Shown here piece by piece: positions 56,360 through 64,000 of a stretch of 64,000 nt of DNA. Within the stretch, counting starts at the first letter, position 1. Each line of letters opens with the position of its first letter. Origin of the DNA: Collimonas pratensis (GTDB lineage Bacteria; Pseudomonadota; Gammaproteobacteria; Burkholderiales; Burkholderiaceae_D). Location: assembly GCF_001584185.1 (NCBI RefSeq), contig NZ_CP013234.1, positions 4,402,001 to 4,466,000 of the forward strand, read 5' to 3'. Under the pieces are notes generated by a model. It worked only from the letters and a program-made list of their open reading frames with translations, was not told the DNA's origin and searched no databases. Position numbers and translations under genes: made by a program.

Positions 56360-57448
56360 CTAATCGTTCTTGATGACGATGGTCGGGAACTTGCTGCTCA
56401 TGTCCTTGGCTTTCTCCGCCACCTTGATCGCCACCTTGCGCGCGATTTCCTTATAGATATGCGCTACCGGACCGTCCGGTTCCGCCACCACGGTCGGCGT
56501 GCCGGAATCGGTCTGCTGGCGGATCGACATGGTCAGCGGCAGGGCGCCGAGGAAATCGACGCCGTATTCGCCGCACATCCTGGCGCCGCCGCCTTCACCG
56601 AAAATCGCTTCGGCGTGGCCGCAGTTGGAGCAGATGTGGGTGCTCATGTTTTCCACGATGCCGAGGATAGGGATGCCGACCTTCTCGAACATCTTCAGGC
56701 CCTTGCGCGCATCCAGCAGGGCGATGTCTTGCGGCGTGGTGACGATCACGGCGCCGGTGACCGGCACTTTTTGCGAAAGCGTCAACTGGATATCGCCGGT
56801 GCCTGGCGGCATGTCGACGATCAGGTAGTCGAGGTCGCGCCAGTTGGTCTGGTCCAGCAGCTGCTGCAGGGCCTGGGTCACGATCGGACCGCGCCACACC
56901 ATCGGCTCGTCCGGATCGACCATGAAACCGATGCTCGATACCTGCAGGCCGTGGTTTTCCAGCGGCTCCATAGTCTTGCCATCCTTGGTTTCCGGACGGC
57001 CGCTGATGCCCATCATCATCGGCTGCGAAGGGCCGTAGATGTCGGCATCGAGGATGCCGACCTGGGCGCCTTCCGCCGCCAGCGCCAGCGCCAGGTTGAC
57101 CGCCGTGGTCGATTTGCCGACGCCGCCCTTGCCGGACGCCACCGCAATGATGTTCTTGATGTTGGACATCAGCTTGATGCCGCGCTGCACCGCATGCGAT
57201 TGTATTTTGGAATAGACGTTAGGCCGCACCTGGCCGACGCCGGCCAATGCGCCCACCGCCTTGGTGGCCGCGGCGCCGATCAGCGCGAACTGGCTCTTGG
57301 CCGGATAATCGAGCTCAACGTCGAAGGAGACGTCGGCGCCGTCCAGCTGGATATTCCTGGCCGACTTGCTGCTGATCAGATCCTTGCCGGTATTCGGGTC
57401 GATGACGCTGGATAACGCTGCCTTGACTGCTTCAATCGTGACGCTCAT
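56360..57448 (-). CDS. apbC: Fe-S cluster carrier Mrp/ApbC
   Basis: This 362-residue P-loop ATPase assembles or carries Fe-S clusters. The N-terminal MIP18-like domain (about 1-90: VKAALSSVIDPNTGKDLISS) is followed by the deviant Walker A VASGKGGVGKSTTAVNLALAL near 100, the Switch I/II Asp in GILDADIYGPS and DYLIVDMPPGTGDIQLTL, and the cluster-binding Cys pair in ICSNCGHAEAIFGEGGG. It is divergent from metG; a palindromic repeat lies between them. Confidence 0.96.
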   Translation of the reverse strand: MSVTIEAVKAALSSVIDPNTGKDLISSKSARNIQLDGADVSFDVELDYPAKSQFALIGAAATKAVGALAGVGQVRPNVYSKIQSHAVQRGIKLMSNIKNIIAVASGKGGVGKSTTAVNLALALAAEGAQVGILDADIYGPSQPMMMGISGRPETKDGKTMEPLENHGLQVSSIGFMVDPDEPMVWRGPIVTQALQQLLDQTNWRDLDYLIVDMPPGTGDIQLTLSQKVPVTGAVIVTTPQDIALLDARKGLKMFEKVGIPILGIVENMSTHICSNCGHAEAIFGEGGGARMCGEYGVDFLGALPLTMSIRQQTDSGTPTVVAEPDGPVAHIYKEIARKVAIKVAEKAKDMSSKFPTIVIKND

Positions 57449-57521
57449 TACTTTTCCTCTGCACGTTCTTTATAAGATGCGGCAAGTCTAAACCAAATTG
57501 CCGCTGTTCCGCTGGCGCGAC

Positions 57522-57598
57522 GTAGGGCGGGTACATACTTGCGCGGGTCGGCGCTCCGTTTATTACAGTCACGCGTGGGCACGATGTGCCCACCCTAC
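57522..57598. repeat. Dispersed palindromic intergenic element, copy 4
   Basis: The copy starts GTAGGGCGGGTAC and ends GTGCCCACCCTAC, with the inner CACGCGTGGGCAC preserved only at the right. It lies in the space between the divergent mrp and metG genes, 91 bases upstream of metG. Confidence 0.75.
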
Positions 57599-57689
57599 GG
57601 TTACGCTATCCCGCAATTCTTGTCGTTGGCTGCTAAAATCAACCCTTTATTCCAACCAGCAGCGCTTGACGTTGCAAATTCATTGCCAA

Positions 57690-59789
57690 ATGAGCATTAC
57701 TTTGACTTCAACTCCACGCCAGTTATTCGTTACTACCGCCCTGCCTTACGCCAATGCAGCGTTTCATATCGGCCACATCATGGAATACATCCAGGCCGAC
57801 ATCTGGGTGCGGTTCCAGCGAATGCAGGGCCACGAAGTCAATTTCGTCGGCGCTGACGACGCTCACGGCGCACCGATCATGATTGCCGCCGAGAAAGCCG
57901 GCATCACGCCGCAGGAATTCGTGGCGCAGATCGCGGCCGGCCGCAAGCAGTACCTGGACGGCTTCCATATCGCCTTCGACAACTGGCATTCCACCGACGG
58001 CCCGGAAAACCACGAGCTGTCGCGCGACATCTATCGCAAGCTGAAAGCGGCGGGCTTCATTTCGACCAAGACCATCGAGCAGTTCTTCGACCCGGTCAAG
58101 AACATGTTCCTGCCGGACCGCTACATCAAGGGCGAATGCCCGAAATGCGGCGCCAAGGACCAGTACGGCGATTCCTGCGAAGTATGCAGCTCGGTGTATG
58201 CCCCAACTGACCTGAAAAATCCGTACTCGACGCTGACTGGCGCGACGCCGGTGATGAAATCCTCGGAACACTTTTTCTTCCGCCTGTCGGACCCGCAATG
58301 CGTGGAATTCCTGCGCGGCTGGGCGCTCGGCAATGTCGACGGTAAGCCGCGCCTGCAGTCGGAAGTCGCCAACAAAGCCAAGGAATGGCTGGAAAGCGAC
58401 GGCGGCATGGGCGACTGGGACATCAGCCGCGATGCGCCCTACTTCGGCATCGAGATCCCGGATGAACCGGGCAAGTATTTCTATGTCTGGCTGGATGCGC
58501 CGGTCGGTTACCTCGCTTCGCTGAAAAACTATTTCAGCAAGACCGGGCGCGACTACGACGCCTTCATGGCCGATCCGAAGACCGAGCAGTATCACTTCAT
58601 CGGCAAGGACATCACCTATTTCCACACACTGTTCTGGCCCGCCATGCTGCACTTCTCCGGCCAGAAAGTGCCGAACAATGTCTTCGTGCACGGCTTCCTG
58701 ACGGTCTCCGGCGAAAAGATGTCGAAGTCGCGCGGCACCGGCATTTCGCCGCTGCGCTACCTCGACCTCGGCATGAATCCGGAATGGATGCGCTACTACA
58801 TCGCCGCCAAGCTAAGCGCCAAGGTGGAAGACCTGGACTTCAATCCGGACGACTTCGTGGCGCGCGTCAATTCCGACCTGATCGGCAAGTACATCAACAT
58901 CGCCAGCCGCGCCGCCGGCTTCATCGCCAAGAAATTCGACGGCAAGCTGAGCACCGCCTGGGCCACCGACAGCGATCCTTTCCTGGCCAGGCTGCGCGCC
59001 GTCGCCAGCGATATCCAGGCGCTCTATGACAGCCGCGAATACGGCAAGGCCCTGCGCGCCGTGATGGAACAAGCTGACGCCGTCAATGCTTACGTCGACG
59101 CCAACAAGCCATGGGAACTGGCCAAGGATCCGAGCAAGGAAGCACTGCTGCACGAAGTCTGCAGCCGCCTGCTGGAAGCGTTCCGTATCCTGACCCTGTA
59201 CCTGAAACCGGTATTGCCGGCGCTGGCGGCGCAAGTCGAAGCCTTCCTGCAGATCCAGCCGCTGGTGTGGAGCGACGTCGCCAAACCGCTGGCCGACGGC
59301 CACGTCATCAATGCCTACGCGCACCTGATGACGCGGGTAGAGCCGAAGATGCTGGACGCCCTGTTTGATGCGCCGGCGCCGGCCGCTGCTGCAGAAACAA
59401 CGGAAACAGCAGCGCCGGCAGCAATCAGCAGCATCGAGCCGCTGGCCGCCGAAATCAAGATCGACGATTTCGTCAAGGTCGACCTGCGCATCGCCAAGAT
59501 CGTCAACTGCGAACACGTGGACGGTTCCGACAAGCTGCTGCGGCTGACGCTGGATGTCGGCGAAGGCCGTTTGCGCAATGTCTTCTCCGGCATCAAATCG
59601 TCTTACCAGCCGGAAGAACTGGTCGGCAAGCTGACCGTGATGGTGGCTAACCTGGCGCCGCGCAAGATGAAGTTCGGCATCTCCGAAGGCATGGTGCTGG
59701 CGGCTTCCGCGGTAGACGGCAAAGCCAATCCGGGCATCTACGTGCTGACTCCATGGCCAGGCGCCGAGCCGGGCATGCGGGTCAGTTAA
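57690..59789 (+). CDS. metG: Methionyl-tRNA synthetase
   Basis: MetG charges initiator and elongator tRNA-Met. The 699-residue class I synthetase has the HIGH-type motif in [20 protein letters not shown]. The Zn-binding knuckle is [17 protein letters not shown], and the KMSKS loop is [14 protein letters not shown]. The C-terminal EMAP/Trbp111-like tRNA-binding domain (about 585-699: [34 protein letters not shown]) gives the homodimeric form. The ATG at 57690 was chosen: [23 protein letters not shown]. Upstream frames only run through the repeat element. Confidence 0.97.
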   Translation: MSITLTSTPRQLFVTTALPYANAAFHIGHIMEYIQADIWVRFQRMQGHEVNFVGADDAHGAPIMIAAEKAGITPQEFVAQIAAGRKQYLDGFHIAFDNWHSTDGPENHELSRDIYRKLKAAGFISTKTIEQFFDPVKNMFLPDRYIKGECPKCGAKDQYGDSCEVCSSVYAPTDLKNPYSTLTGATPVMKSSEHFFFRLSDPQCVEFLRGWALGNVDGKPRLQSEVANKAKEWLESDGGMGDWDISRDAPYFGIEIPDEPGKYFYVWLDAPVGYLASLKNYFSKTGRDYDAFMADPKTEQYHFIGKDITYFHTLFWPAMLHFSGQKVPNNVFVHGFLTVSGEKMSKSRGTGISPLRYLDLGMNPEWMRYYIAAKLSAKVEDLDFNPDDFVARVNSDLIGKYINIASRAAGFIAKKFDGKLSTAWATDSDPFLARLRAVASDIQALYDSREYGKALRAVMEQADAVNAYVDANKPWELAKDPSKEALLHEVCSRLLEAFRILTLYLKPVLPALAAQVEAFLQIQPLVWSDVAKPLADGHVINAYAHLMTRVEPKMLDALFDAPAPAAAAETTETAAPAAISSIEPLAAEIKIDDFVKVDLRIAKIVNCEHVDGSDKLLRLTLDVGEGRLRNVFSGIKSSYQPEELVGKLTVMVANLAPRKMKFGISEGMVLAASAVDGKANPGIYVLTPWPGAEPGMRVS

Positions 59790-59799
59790 GGGCAAGCGC

Positions 59800-60279
59800 A
59801 TGAGCCTGCAGGTGCGCGAAGCCAGCGCCGACGATGCCGCACTGATCGCCGAGCTGACCCGCGCCTGCTGGGCTGAGCGGGTGGTAGCCAGCTCCAGCGG
59901 CCATCGCGAACAGGCCGAGCGGGTCCGGCAAGACCTGCAGCGCGGCGGCGGCTTCATCCTGCTGCTGGATGGCGAACCGGCCGGCTCGGTGCGCTGGCTG
60001 CCGTCGGATACCGAATCCGATGTCTGGGAAATCCTGCGCATGGGCATATTGCCAGCCTATCGCGGCCAGGGCTTGTCACAACATTTGATGGAAGCACTGA
60101 TTCATCGCGCCCATAGCGCCGATGTGCAGGAACTGAGGCTGGCGGTGCGCGCCGACCAGGCGCGTGTGGTCGACCTGTACGCAGTGTTTGAATTCGAACT
60201 GGCGCCGGAGCTGGAATACGCCCGCGCCAATCCGCTGCAAGAGCCGCCGACCGTGATGCGGCGCTGGCTCAGGCGATAG
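59800..60279 (+). CDS. GNAT family N-acetyltransferase
   Basis: This 159-residue acetyltransferase has the usual strand-helix start (MSLQVREASADDAALIAELTRACW). The region after it has FILLLDGEPAGSVRWLPSD, then the acetyl-CoA-binding loop LRMGILPAYRGQGLSQHLMEALIHRA (the Q/R-x-x-G-x-G/A motif) and the late strand LRLAVRADQARVVDLYAVFEF. Substrate unknown. It starts 10 bases after metG and is probably co-transcribed. Its TAG stop lies within the left edge of a dispersed palindromic element. Confidence 0.88.
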   Translation: MSLQVREASADDAALIAELTRACWAERVVASSSGHREQAERVRQDLQRGGGFILLLDGEPAGSVRWLPSDTESDVWEILRMGILPAYRGQGLSQHLMEALIHRAHSADVQELRLAVRADQARVVDLYAVFEFELAPELEYARANPLQEPPTVMRRWLRR

Positions 60280-60363
60280 AGTGGGCACAGCGTGCCCACG
60301 TGCTACCCAAACAGGCATGTGCGTGGTGTGAGTTCACGCGTGGGCACGCTGTGCCCACCCTAC
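60279..60363. repeat. Dispersed palindromic intergenic element, copy 5
   Basis: The left edge is TAGAGTGGGCACAGCGTGCCCACG; the right edge is CACGCGTGGGCACGCTGTGCCCACCCTAC. It fills the whole gap between the stops of the GNAT gene (60279) and the convergent lipoprotein gene (60365). Confidence 0.85.
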
Positions 60364-60364
60364 G

Positions 60365-60871
60365 CTAATGTCCGTATACCTGAGACACCGAGGTACCGGT
60401 CACCAGCCCGCTAGTGATATCCATGTGGACATTGAAAAACGCCTGGCTGGCGTCGCTCTGGATATAACGCCAGTCCCACACTTCCTCATTCTTGCGGGTG
60501 AACTGCACCACGGTGCGCGGCTTGCCCAGCATCTGGCGGATCTCTTCCTTGCGCATGCCAACCTTGATCTTGGCGAAATTCTCTTCGGTCAGCACCTGCT
60601 TGTAGTCAGACAGCTTGCCATCCGGGCCGATATAGAACATCCAGGTACGGGTGCCGGACGGCCCTTTCGGATATTCCAGCGTACGTTCGCCGTTTTCCTT
60701 TTCCCAGACCGTATCCGGCTGGCCCATGGCGTTGCGCACATCGGCTTCCGACGATACGCCGCGGTTGAGTTTTTCCAAGCCCGCCTCCTGTATGAAGTTG
60801 CCATTCTGGTCGCAGGCCGCGACCAGTAATGGCGCGAGCAGCAGTACAAGCTTGCGTACCCATGATTTCAT
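60365..60871 (-). CDS. BamE/OmlA-like outer-membrane lipoprotein
   Basis: The 168-residue lipoprotein has a lipobox LLVAAC (Cys about 20) and two SmpA/OmlA-like BLIP repeats: LNRGVSSEADVRNAMGQPDTVWEKENGERTLEYPKG and FAKIKVGMRKEEIRQMLGKPRTVVQFTRKNEEVWDWRYI. The second shows the 'G-M-t-k-e-e-v-l-G-x-P' pattern of BamE. Single-domain BamE is shorter (about 110), so this looks like a paralogous two-repeat envelope lipoprotein. It may help outer-membrane assembly or integrity. Confidence 0.85.
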   Translation of the reverse strand: MKSWVRKLVLLLAPLLVAACDQNGNFIQEAGLEKLNRGVSSEADVRNAMGQPDTVWEKENGERTLEYPKGPSGTRTWMFYIGPDGKLSDYKQVLTEENFAKIKVGMRKEEIRQMLGKPRTVVQFTRKNEEVWDWRYIQSDASQAFFNVHMDITSGLVTGTSVSQVYGH

Positions 60872-61035
60872 GCCGTCTCCTGCTTACGATGATTATCCAA
60901 GTATATCGTCCTTTTTCTACTCGATAGTTGCCATTTAGACACAAAACAATCCTGGCCGCTGTCAACGACAATCCGTTGGGCGACCTCGAAATAGCATAAA
61001 ATAGCGCCTAATCCCAGCCCATTATCAAAGCACCC

Positions 61036-61245
61036 ATGAAATTTTCCAAACAAATTTACGGTTATCAATCCGACATCACCAAATTCGTTGCCGAACTCAA
61101 GGAAAAGAATCCTAAGCTGGAAGAGCAGCAGCTGGCCGGCCGCGCCCTGCTGTGGGACAAGACGCCGATCGACCTCGACAACCAGCAGCGCACCGAGGAA
61201 TCACGCGTCGAGCAGCAACCCTATGTGTATCAAAACAATCACTAA
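61036..61245 (+). CDS. Small DUF3460 protein
   Basis: This 69-residue protein of the DUF3460 type starts MKFSKQIYGYQSDITKFVAELKEKNPKLEEQQLAGRALLWDKTPIDLDNQQR. It is mostly charged and helical, without a signal or membrane segment. The family is found in Burkholderiales, often near scpA. Function unknown. It lies 25 bases upstream of scpA and is probably in the same operon. Confidence 0.88.
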   Translation: MKFSKQIYGYQSDITKFVAELKEKNPKLEEQQLAGRALLWDKTPIDLDNQQRTEESRVEQQPYVYQNNH

Positions 61246-61270
61246 GCCAGTCCCGGCCAGGTAAGATCAG

Positions 61271-62134
61271 ATGAGCCAGAATTCGTCGGACGCCGCCGAA
61301 CTGACCCTGGAAGGCCAAGCCGATTCGACCCCGAATGTGATCGACGGCGTGGCTTACGCGCGCCTGTACGGCGAGCCGCTGTTCCGCATGCCGACCGATC
61401 TCTACATTCCGCCGGATGCGCTGGAAGTCTTCCTGGAAGCATTCGAAGGTCCGCTCGACCTGCTGCTGTACCTGATCCGCAAGCAGAACTTCAACATCCT
61501 CGATATCCCGATGGCGCAGGTAACCCTGCAATACCTGGAATACGTCGACCAGATCCGCATCACCAACCTGGAGCTGGCGGCCGAGTATCTGCTGATGGCA
61601 GCCATGCTGATCGAGATCAAGTCGCGCATGCTGCTGCCGGTACGCAAAACCGACAGCGAAGAAGCCGAAGATCCGCGCGCGGAACTGGTGCGGCGCCTGC
61701 TGGAATACGAGCAGATGAAGCTGGCGGCGCGCGAGATCGACGCCCTGCCGCAACTCGGGCGCGACTATGTACGCACCCAGATCTACATCGAGCAAAACAC
61801 CGTCACGCGCTGGCCGGATGTCAACCTCGACGATCTGCAGGCGGCCTGGGCCGACGTCATCAAGCGCGCCAAACTGACCGCCCACCACACCATCAGCCGC
61901 GAAGAACTGTCGGTGCGCGAGCACATGACCGGGATCCTGCGGCGCTTGCAGTCGTCGCGCTTTGTCGAATTTGCCGAGCTGTTCGATCCTGCGCGCGGCG
62001 TGCCGGTGCTGGTGGTGAACTTCATCGCCCTGCTGGAGCTGGCCAAGGAAACCCTGATCGAGATTACCCAGGCCGAACCTTTTGCGCCTATCTATGTGCG
62101 ACTGGCCTACTCACCTACTTATGCGCCGGCTTGA
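61271..62134 (+). CDS. scpA: Segregation and condensation protein ScpA
   Basis: ScpA is the kleisin that links the SMC heads; it works with ScpB (gene at 19423). The 287 residues show the signature FLEAFEGPLDLLLYLIRKQNFNILDIPMAQVTLQYLEYV near 55-93. The second motif is EYLLMAAMLIEIKSRMLLP, followed by RLLEYEQMKLAAREID and the C-terminal winged helix with FIALLELAKE. It is followed by a palindromic element and panC. Confidence 0.96.
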   Translation: MSQNSSDAAELTLEGQADSTPNVIDGVAYARLYGEPLFRMPTDLYIPPDALEVFLEAFEGPLDLLLYLIRKQNFNILDIPMAQVTLQYLEYVDQIRITNLELAAEYLLMAAMLIEIKSRMLLPVRKTDSEEAEDPRAELVRRLLEYEQMKLAAREIDALPQLGRDYVRTQIYIEQNTVTRWPDVNLDDLQAAWADVIKRAKLTAHHTISREELSVREHMTGILRRLQSSRFVEFAELFDPARGVPVLVVNFIALLELAKETLIEITQAEPFAPIYVRLAYSPTYAPA

Positions 62135-62139
62135 TTTTT

Positions 62140-62221
62140 GTAGGGTGGGCACCTGTGCCCACGCGTAACTCAAGCGTACCCGCGTCGGCAACGCGTGGGC
62201 AGCAAAACCTGCCCACCCTAC
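62140..62221. repeat. Dispersed palindromic intergenic element, copy 6
   Basis: The copy starts GTAGGGTGGGCACCTGTGCCCACGCG and ends ACGCGTGGGCAGCAAAACCTGCCCACCCTAC. It is 6 bases after the scpA stop and 39 bases before panC. Confidence 0.85.
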
Positions 62222-62253
62222 GATGACGCTTACATTTTATTCCGCAAAAATAA

Positions 62254-63099
<846 letters not shown>

Positions 63100-63130
63100 G
63101 CTGCGCCTTTCCGCCTACCGACAGACGCGG

Positions 63131-64000
63131 ATGCTGGCTGCAGCGACGGCATTCTGCGCCGCGAGCCTGGCGGCGCCGCTTGCCGTCCTGGCCGCGCCCA
63201 TCACGGTGCAAGACGATGCGCAGCACGCAGTCACCCTGCCGCAGCCTGCTCATCGCATCGTCAGCCTGGCGCCGCACGCCACCGAACTGCTGTTCGCTGT
63301 CGGCGCCGGCACCTACGTCGTCGGCGTCAGCGATTACAGCGACTATCCGCCGGCCGCCGCCAAACTGCCCTCAGTCGGCAGCAGCAGCGCACTGGATATC
63401 GAACGCATCGTCAGTCTCAAGCCAGATCTGATAGTGGCCTGGAGCAGCGGCAATTCTGCCAGCCAGCTCGCCCGGCTGCGCGCGCTCGGCATTCCTGTAT
63501 TTGAAAGCGAACCGCGCCAGCTGGAAGCCATCGCCTCGTCGCTGCAGCGGCTGGGGCAGCTGGCCGGCATCCCGGACCAGGGTGCAGCGGCGGCCGAGGA
63601 TTTCAGCGCCAGGCTGGCGCAGCTGACGGCAACATATCAGCAGCGGCCGCCAGTGCGGGTGTTTTACCAGATCTGGCAAAAACCCTTGATGACCCTTAAT
63701 AACAAGCACATGGTATCCAGTGTGATCCGCCTGTGCGGCGGCGAGAATGTGTTCGGCCAGCTGCCGCAGCTGGCGCCTACCGTCAGCACCGAAGCCGTGC
63801 TGAGCGCCAATCCGGAAGTCATTTTTTCTGCCGACGGCGGTAAGAGCGTAGACGGCGGATGGCGCCGTTTTCCCAAGCTGGCAGCCGTGGCCGGCAACAA
63901 TCTTTTTACGCTGACGCCGAACTGGATGAGCCGACCCGGCCCGCGCATACTCGACGGCGCCGCCGAACTGTGCCAGCAACTGGACCTGGCGCGCAGCCAC
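63131..64000 (+). CDS. BtuF-like cobalamin-binding periplasmic protein (partial)
   Basis: The reading frame is open to the window edge, so the C-terminus is missing; 290 codons are visible. A signal peptide (MLAAATAFCAASLAAPLAVLA) leads into a class III (BtuF/FhuD) substrate-binding fold: HRIVSLAPHATELLFAVGAGTYVVGVSDYSDYPPAA, then SLKPDLIVAWSSGN and FYQIWQKPLMTLNNKHMVSSVIRLCGGENVF. This is the vitamin B12 or siderophore family; the SLAPHATELLFAVGAG and cobalamin-type YQIWQKPLMT features favour BtuF. It is 31 bases after panC. Start at ATG 63131 gives the signal peptide. Confidence 0.9.
   Translation, partial: MLAAATAFCAASLAAPLAVLAAPITVQDDAQHAVTLPQPAHRIVSLAPHATELLFAVGAGTYVVGVSDYSDYPPAAAKLPSVGSSSALDIERIVSLKPDLIVAWSSGNSASQLARLRALGIPVFESEPRQLEAIASSLQRLGQLAGIPDQGAAAAEDFSARLAQLTATYQQRPPVRVFYQIWQKPLMTLNNKHMVSSVIRLCGGENVFGQLPQLAPTVSTEAVLSANPEVIFSADGGKSVDGGWRRFPKLAAVAGNNLFTLTPNWMSRPGPRILDGAAELCQQLDLARSH

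Overview
The window is from a Gram-negative betaproteobacterium of the order Burkholderiales. The gene order truB-rbfA-infB-nusA-rimP, the Burkholderiales-type general porin, the membrane-bound PuuD urate hydroxylase and the type V and type I secretion genes support this. The overall set recalls Oxalobacteraceae such as Collimonas. That placement is inference from memory of the family; no search was run. Coding regions are GC-rich. A few intergenic stretches (about 1-577, 4174-4610 and 47720-47930) are clearly AT-rich.

Layout. 1-8.1 kb is accessory: a 1155-residue autotransporter, a GNAT acetyltransferase, a secreted M35-type (aspzincin) metalloprotease and a beta-alanine/omega-amino-acid transaminase. 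8.2-20.4 kb is housekeeping, all on the minus strand: typA, truB, rbfA, infB (with an apparent one-base frameshift), nusA, rimP, rluB and scpB. 20.8-34.3 kb is a purine/ureide catabolic region: uraH, puuE, porin, class II aldolase, tautomerase, a MIO-type ammonia-lyase, puuD, a LysR regulator, an NCS2 purine permease, a UraD-AllC fusion and an 8-oxoguanine/guanine deaminase-like hydrolase. 34.3-38.7 kb is mixed: a two-DSG aspartic protease, a LysR/SDR divergent pair, a YkgJ-type cysteine-cluster protein and a spermidine-synthase-like protein. 38.8-46.5 kb is the glyoxylate-to-pyruvate route: gcl, hyi, glxR, a glycerate 2-kinase and pyk, with a divergent LysR.

46.6-53.0 kb holds two small envelope proteins and then a putative peptide-secretion island. 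A 56-residue precursor with a double-glycine leader and a Cys/Phe-rich core is followed by a HlyD-type adaptor, a C39-peptidase ABC exporter and a TolC-type outer-membrane protein. 53.1-55.4 kb carries two tRNA-Glu genes, tRNA-Ala and gltX, plus a 147-bp tandem duplication that contains the 3' end of tRNA-Glu. 55.4-64 kb is housekeeping again: a DUF4399 protein, a cupin, mrp/apbC, metG, GNAT, a BamE-like lipoprotein, a DUF3460 protein, scpA, panC and a partial BtuF-like binding protein that runs off the end.

Functionally, the two catabolic blocks fit together. Purines enter through the porin and NCS2 permease and pass through urate, 5-hydroxyisourate, OHCU, allantoin and allantoate. The glyoxylate formed can be condensed by Gcl and carried through glycerate and 2-phosphoglycerate towards pyruvate. 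Xanthine dehydrogenase, the ureidoglycine/ureidoglycolate enzymes and enolase are not in the window. The strongest candidate for something undescribed is the double-glycine peptide and its dedicated export operon. Other structures of note are a dispersed family of palindromic intergenic elements (GTAGGGTGGGCAC...GTGCCCACCCTAC), the tRNA-tail tandem duplication and the infB frameshift.
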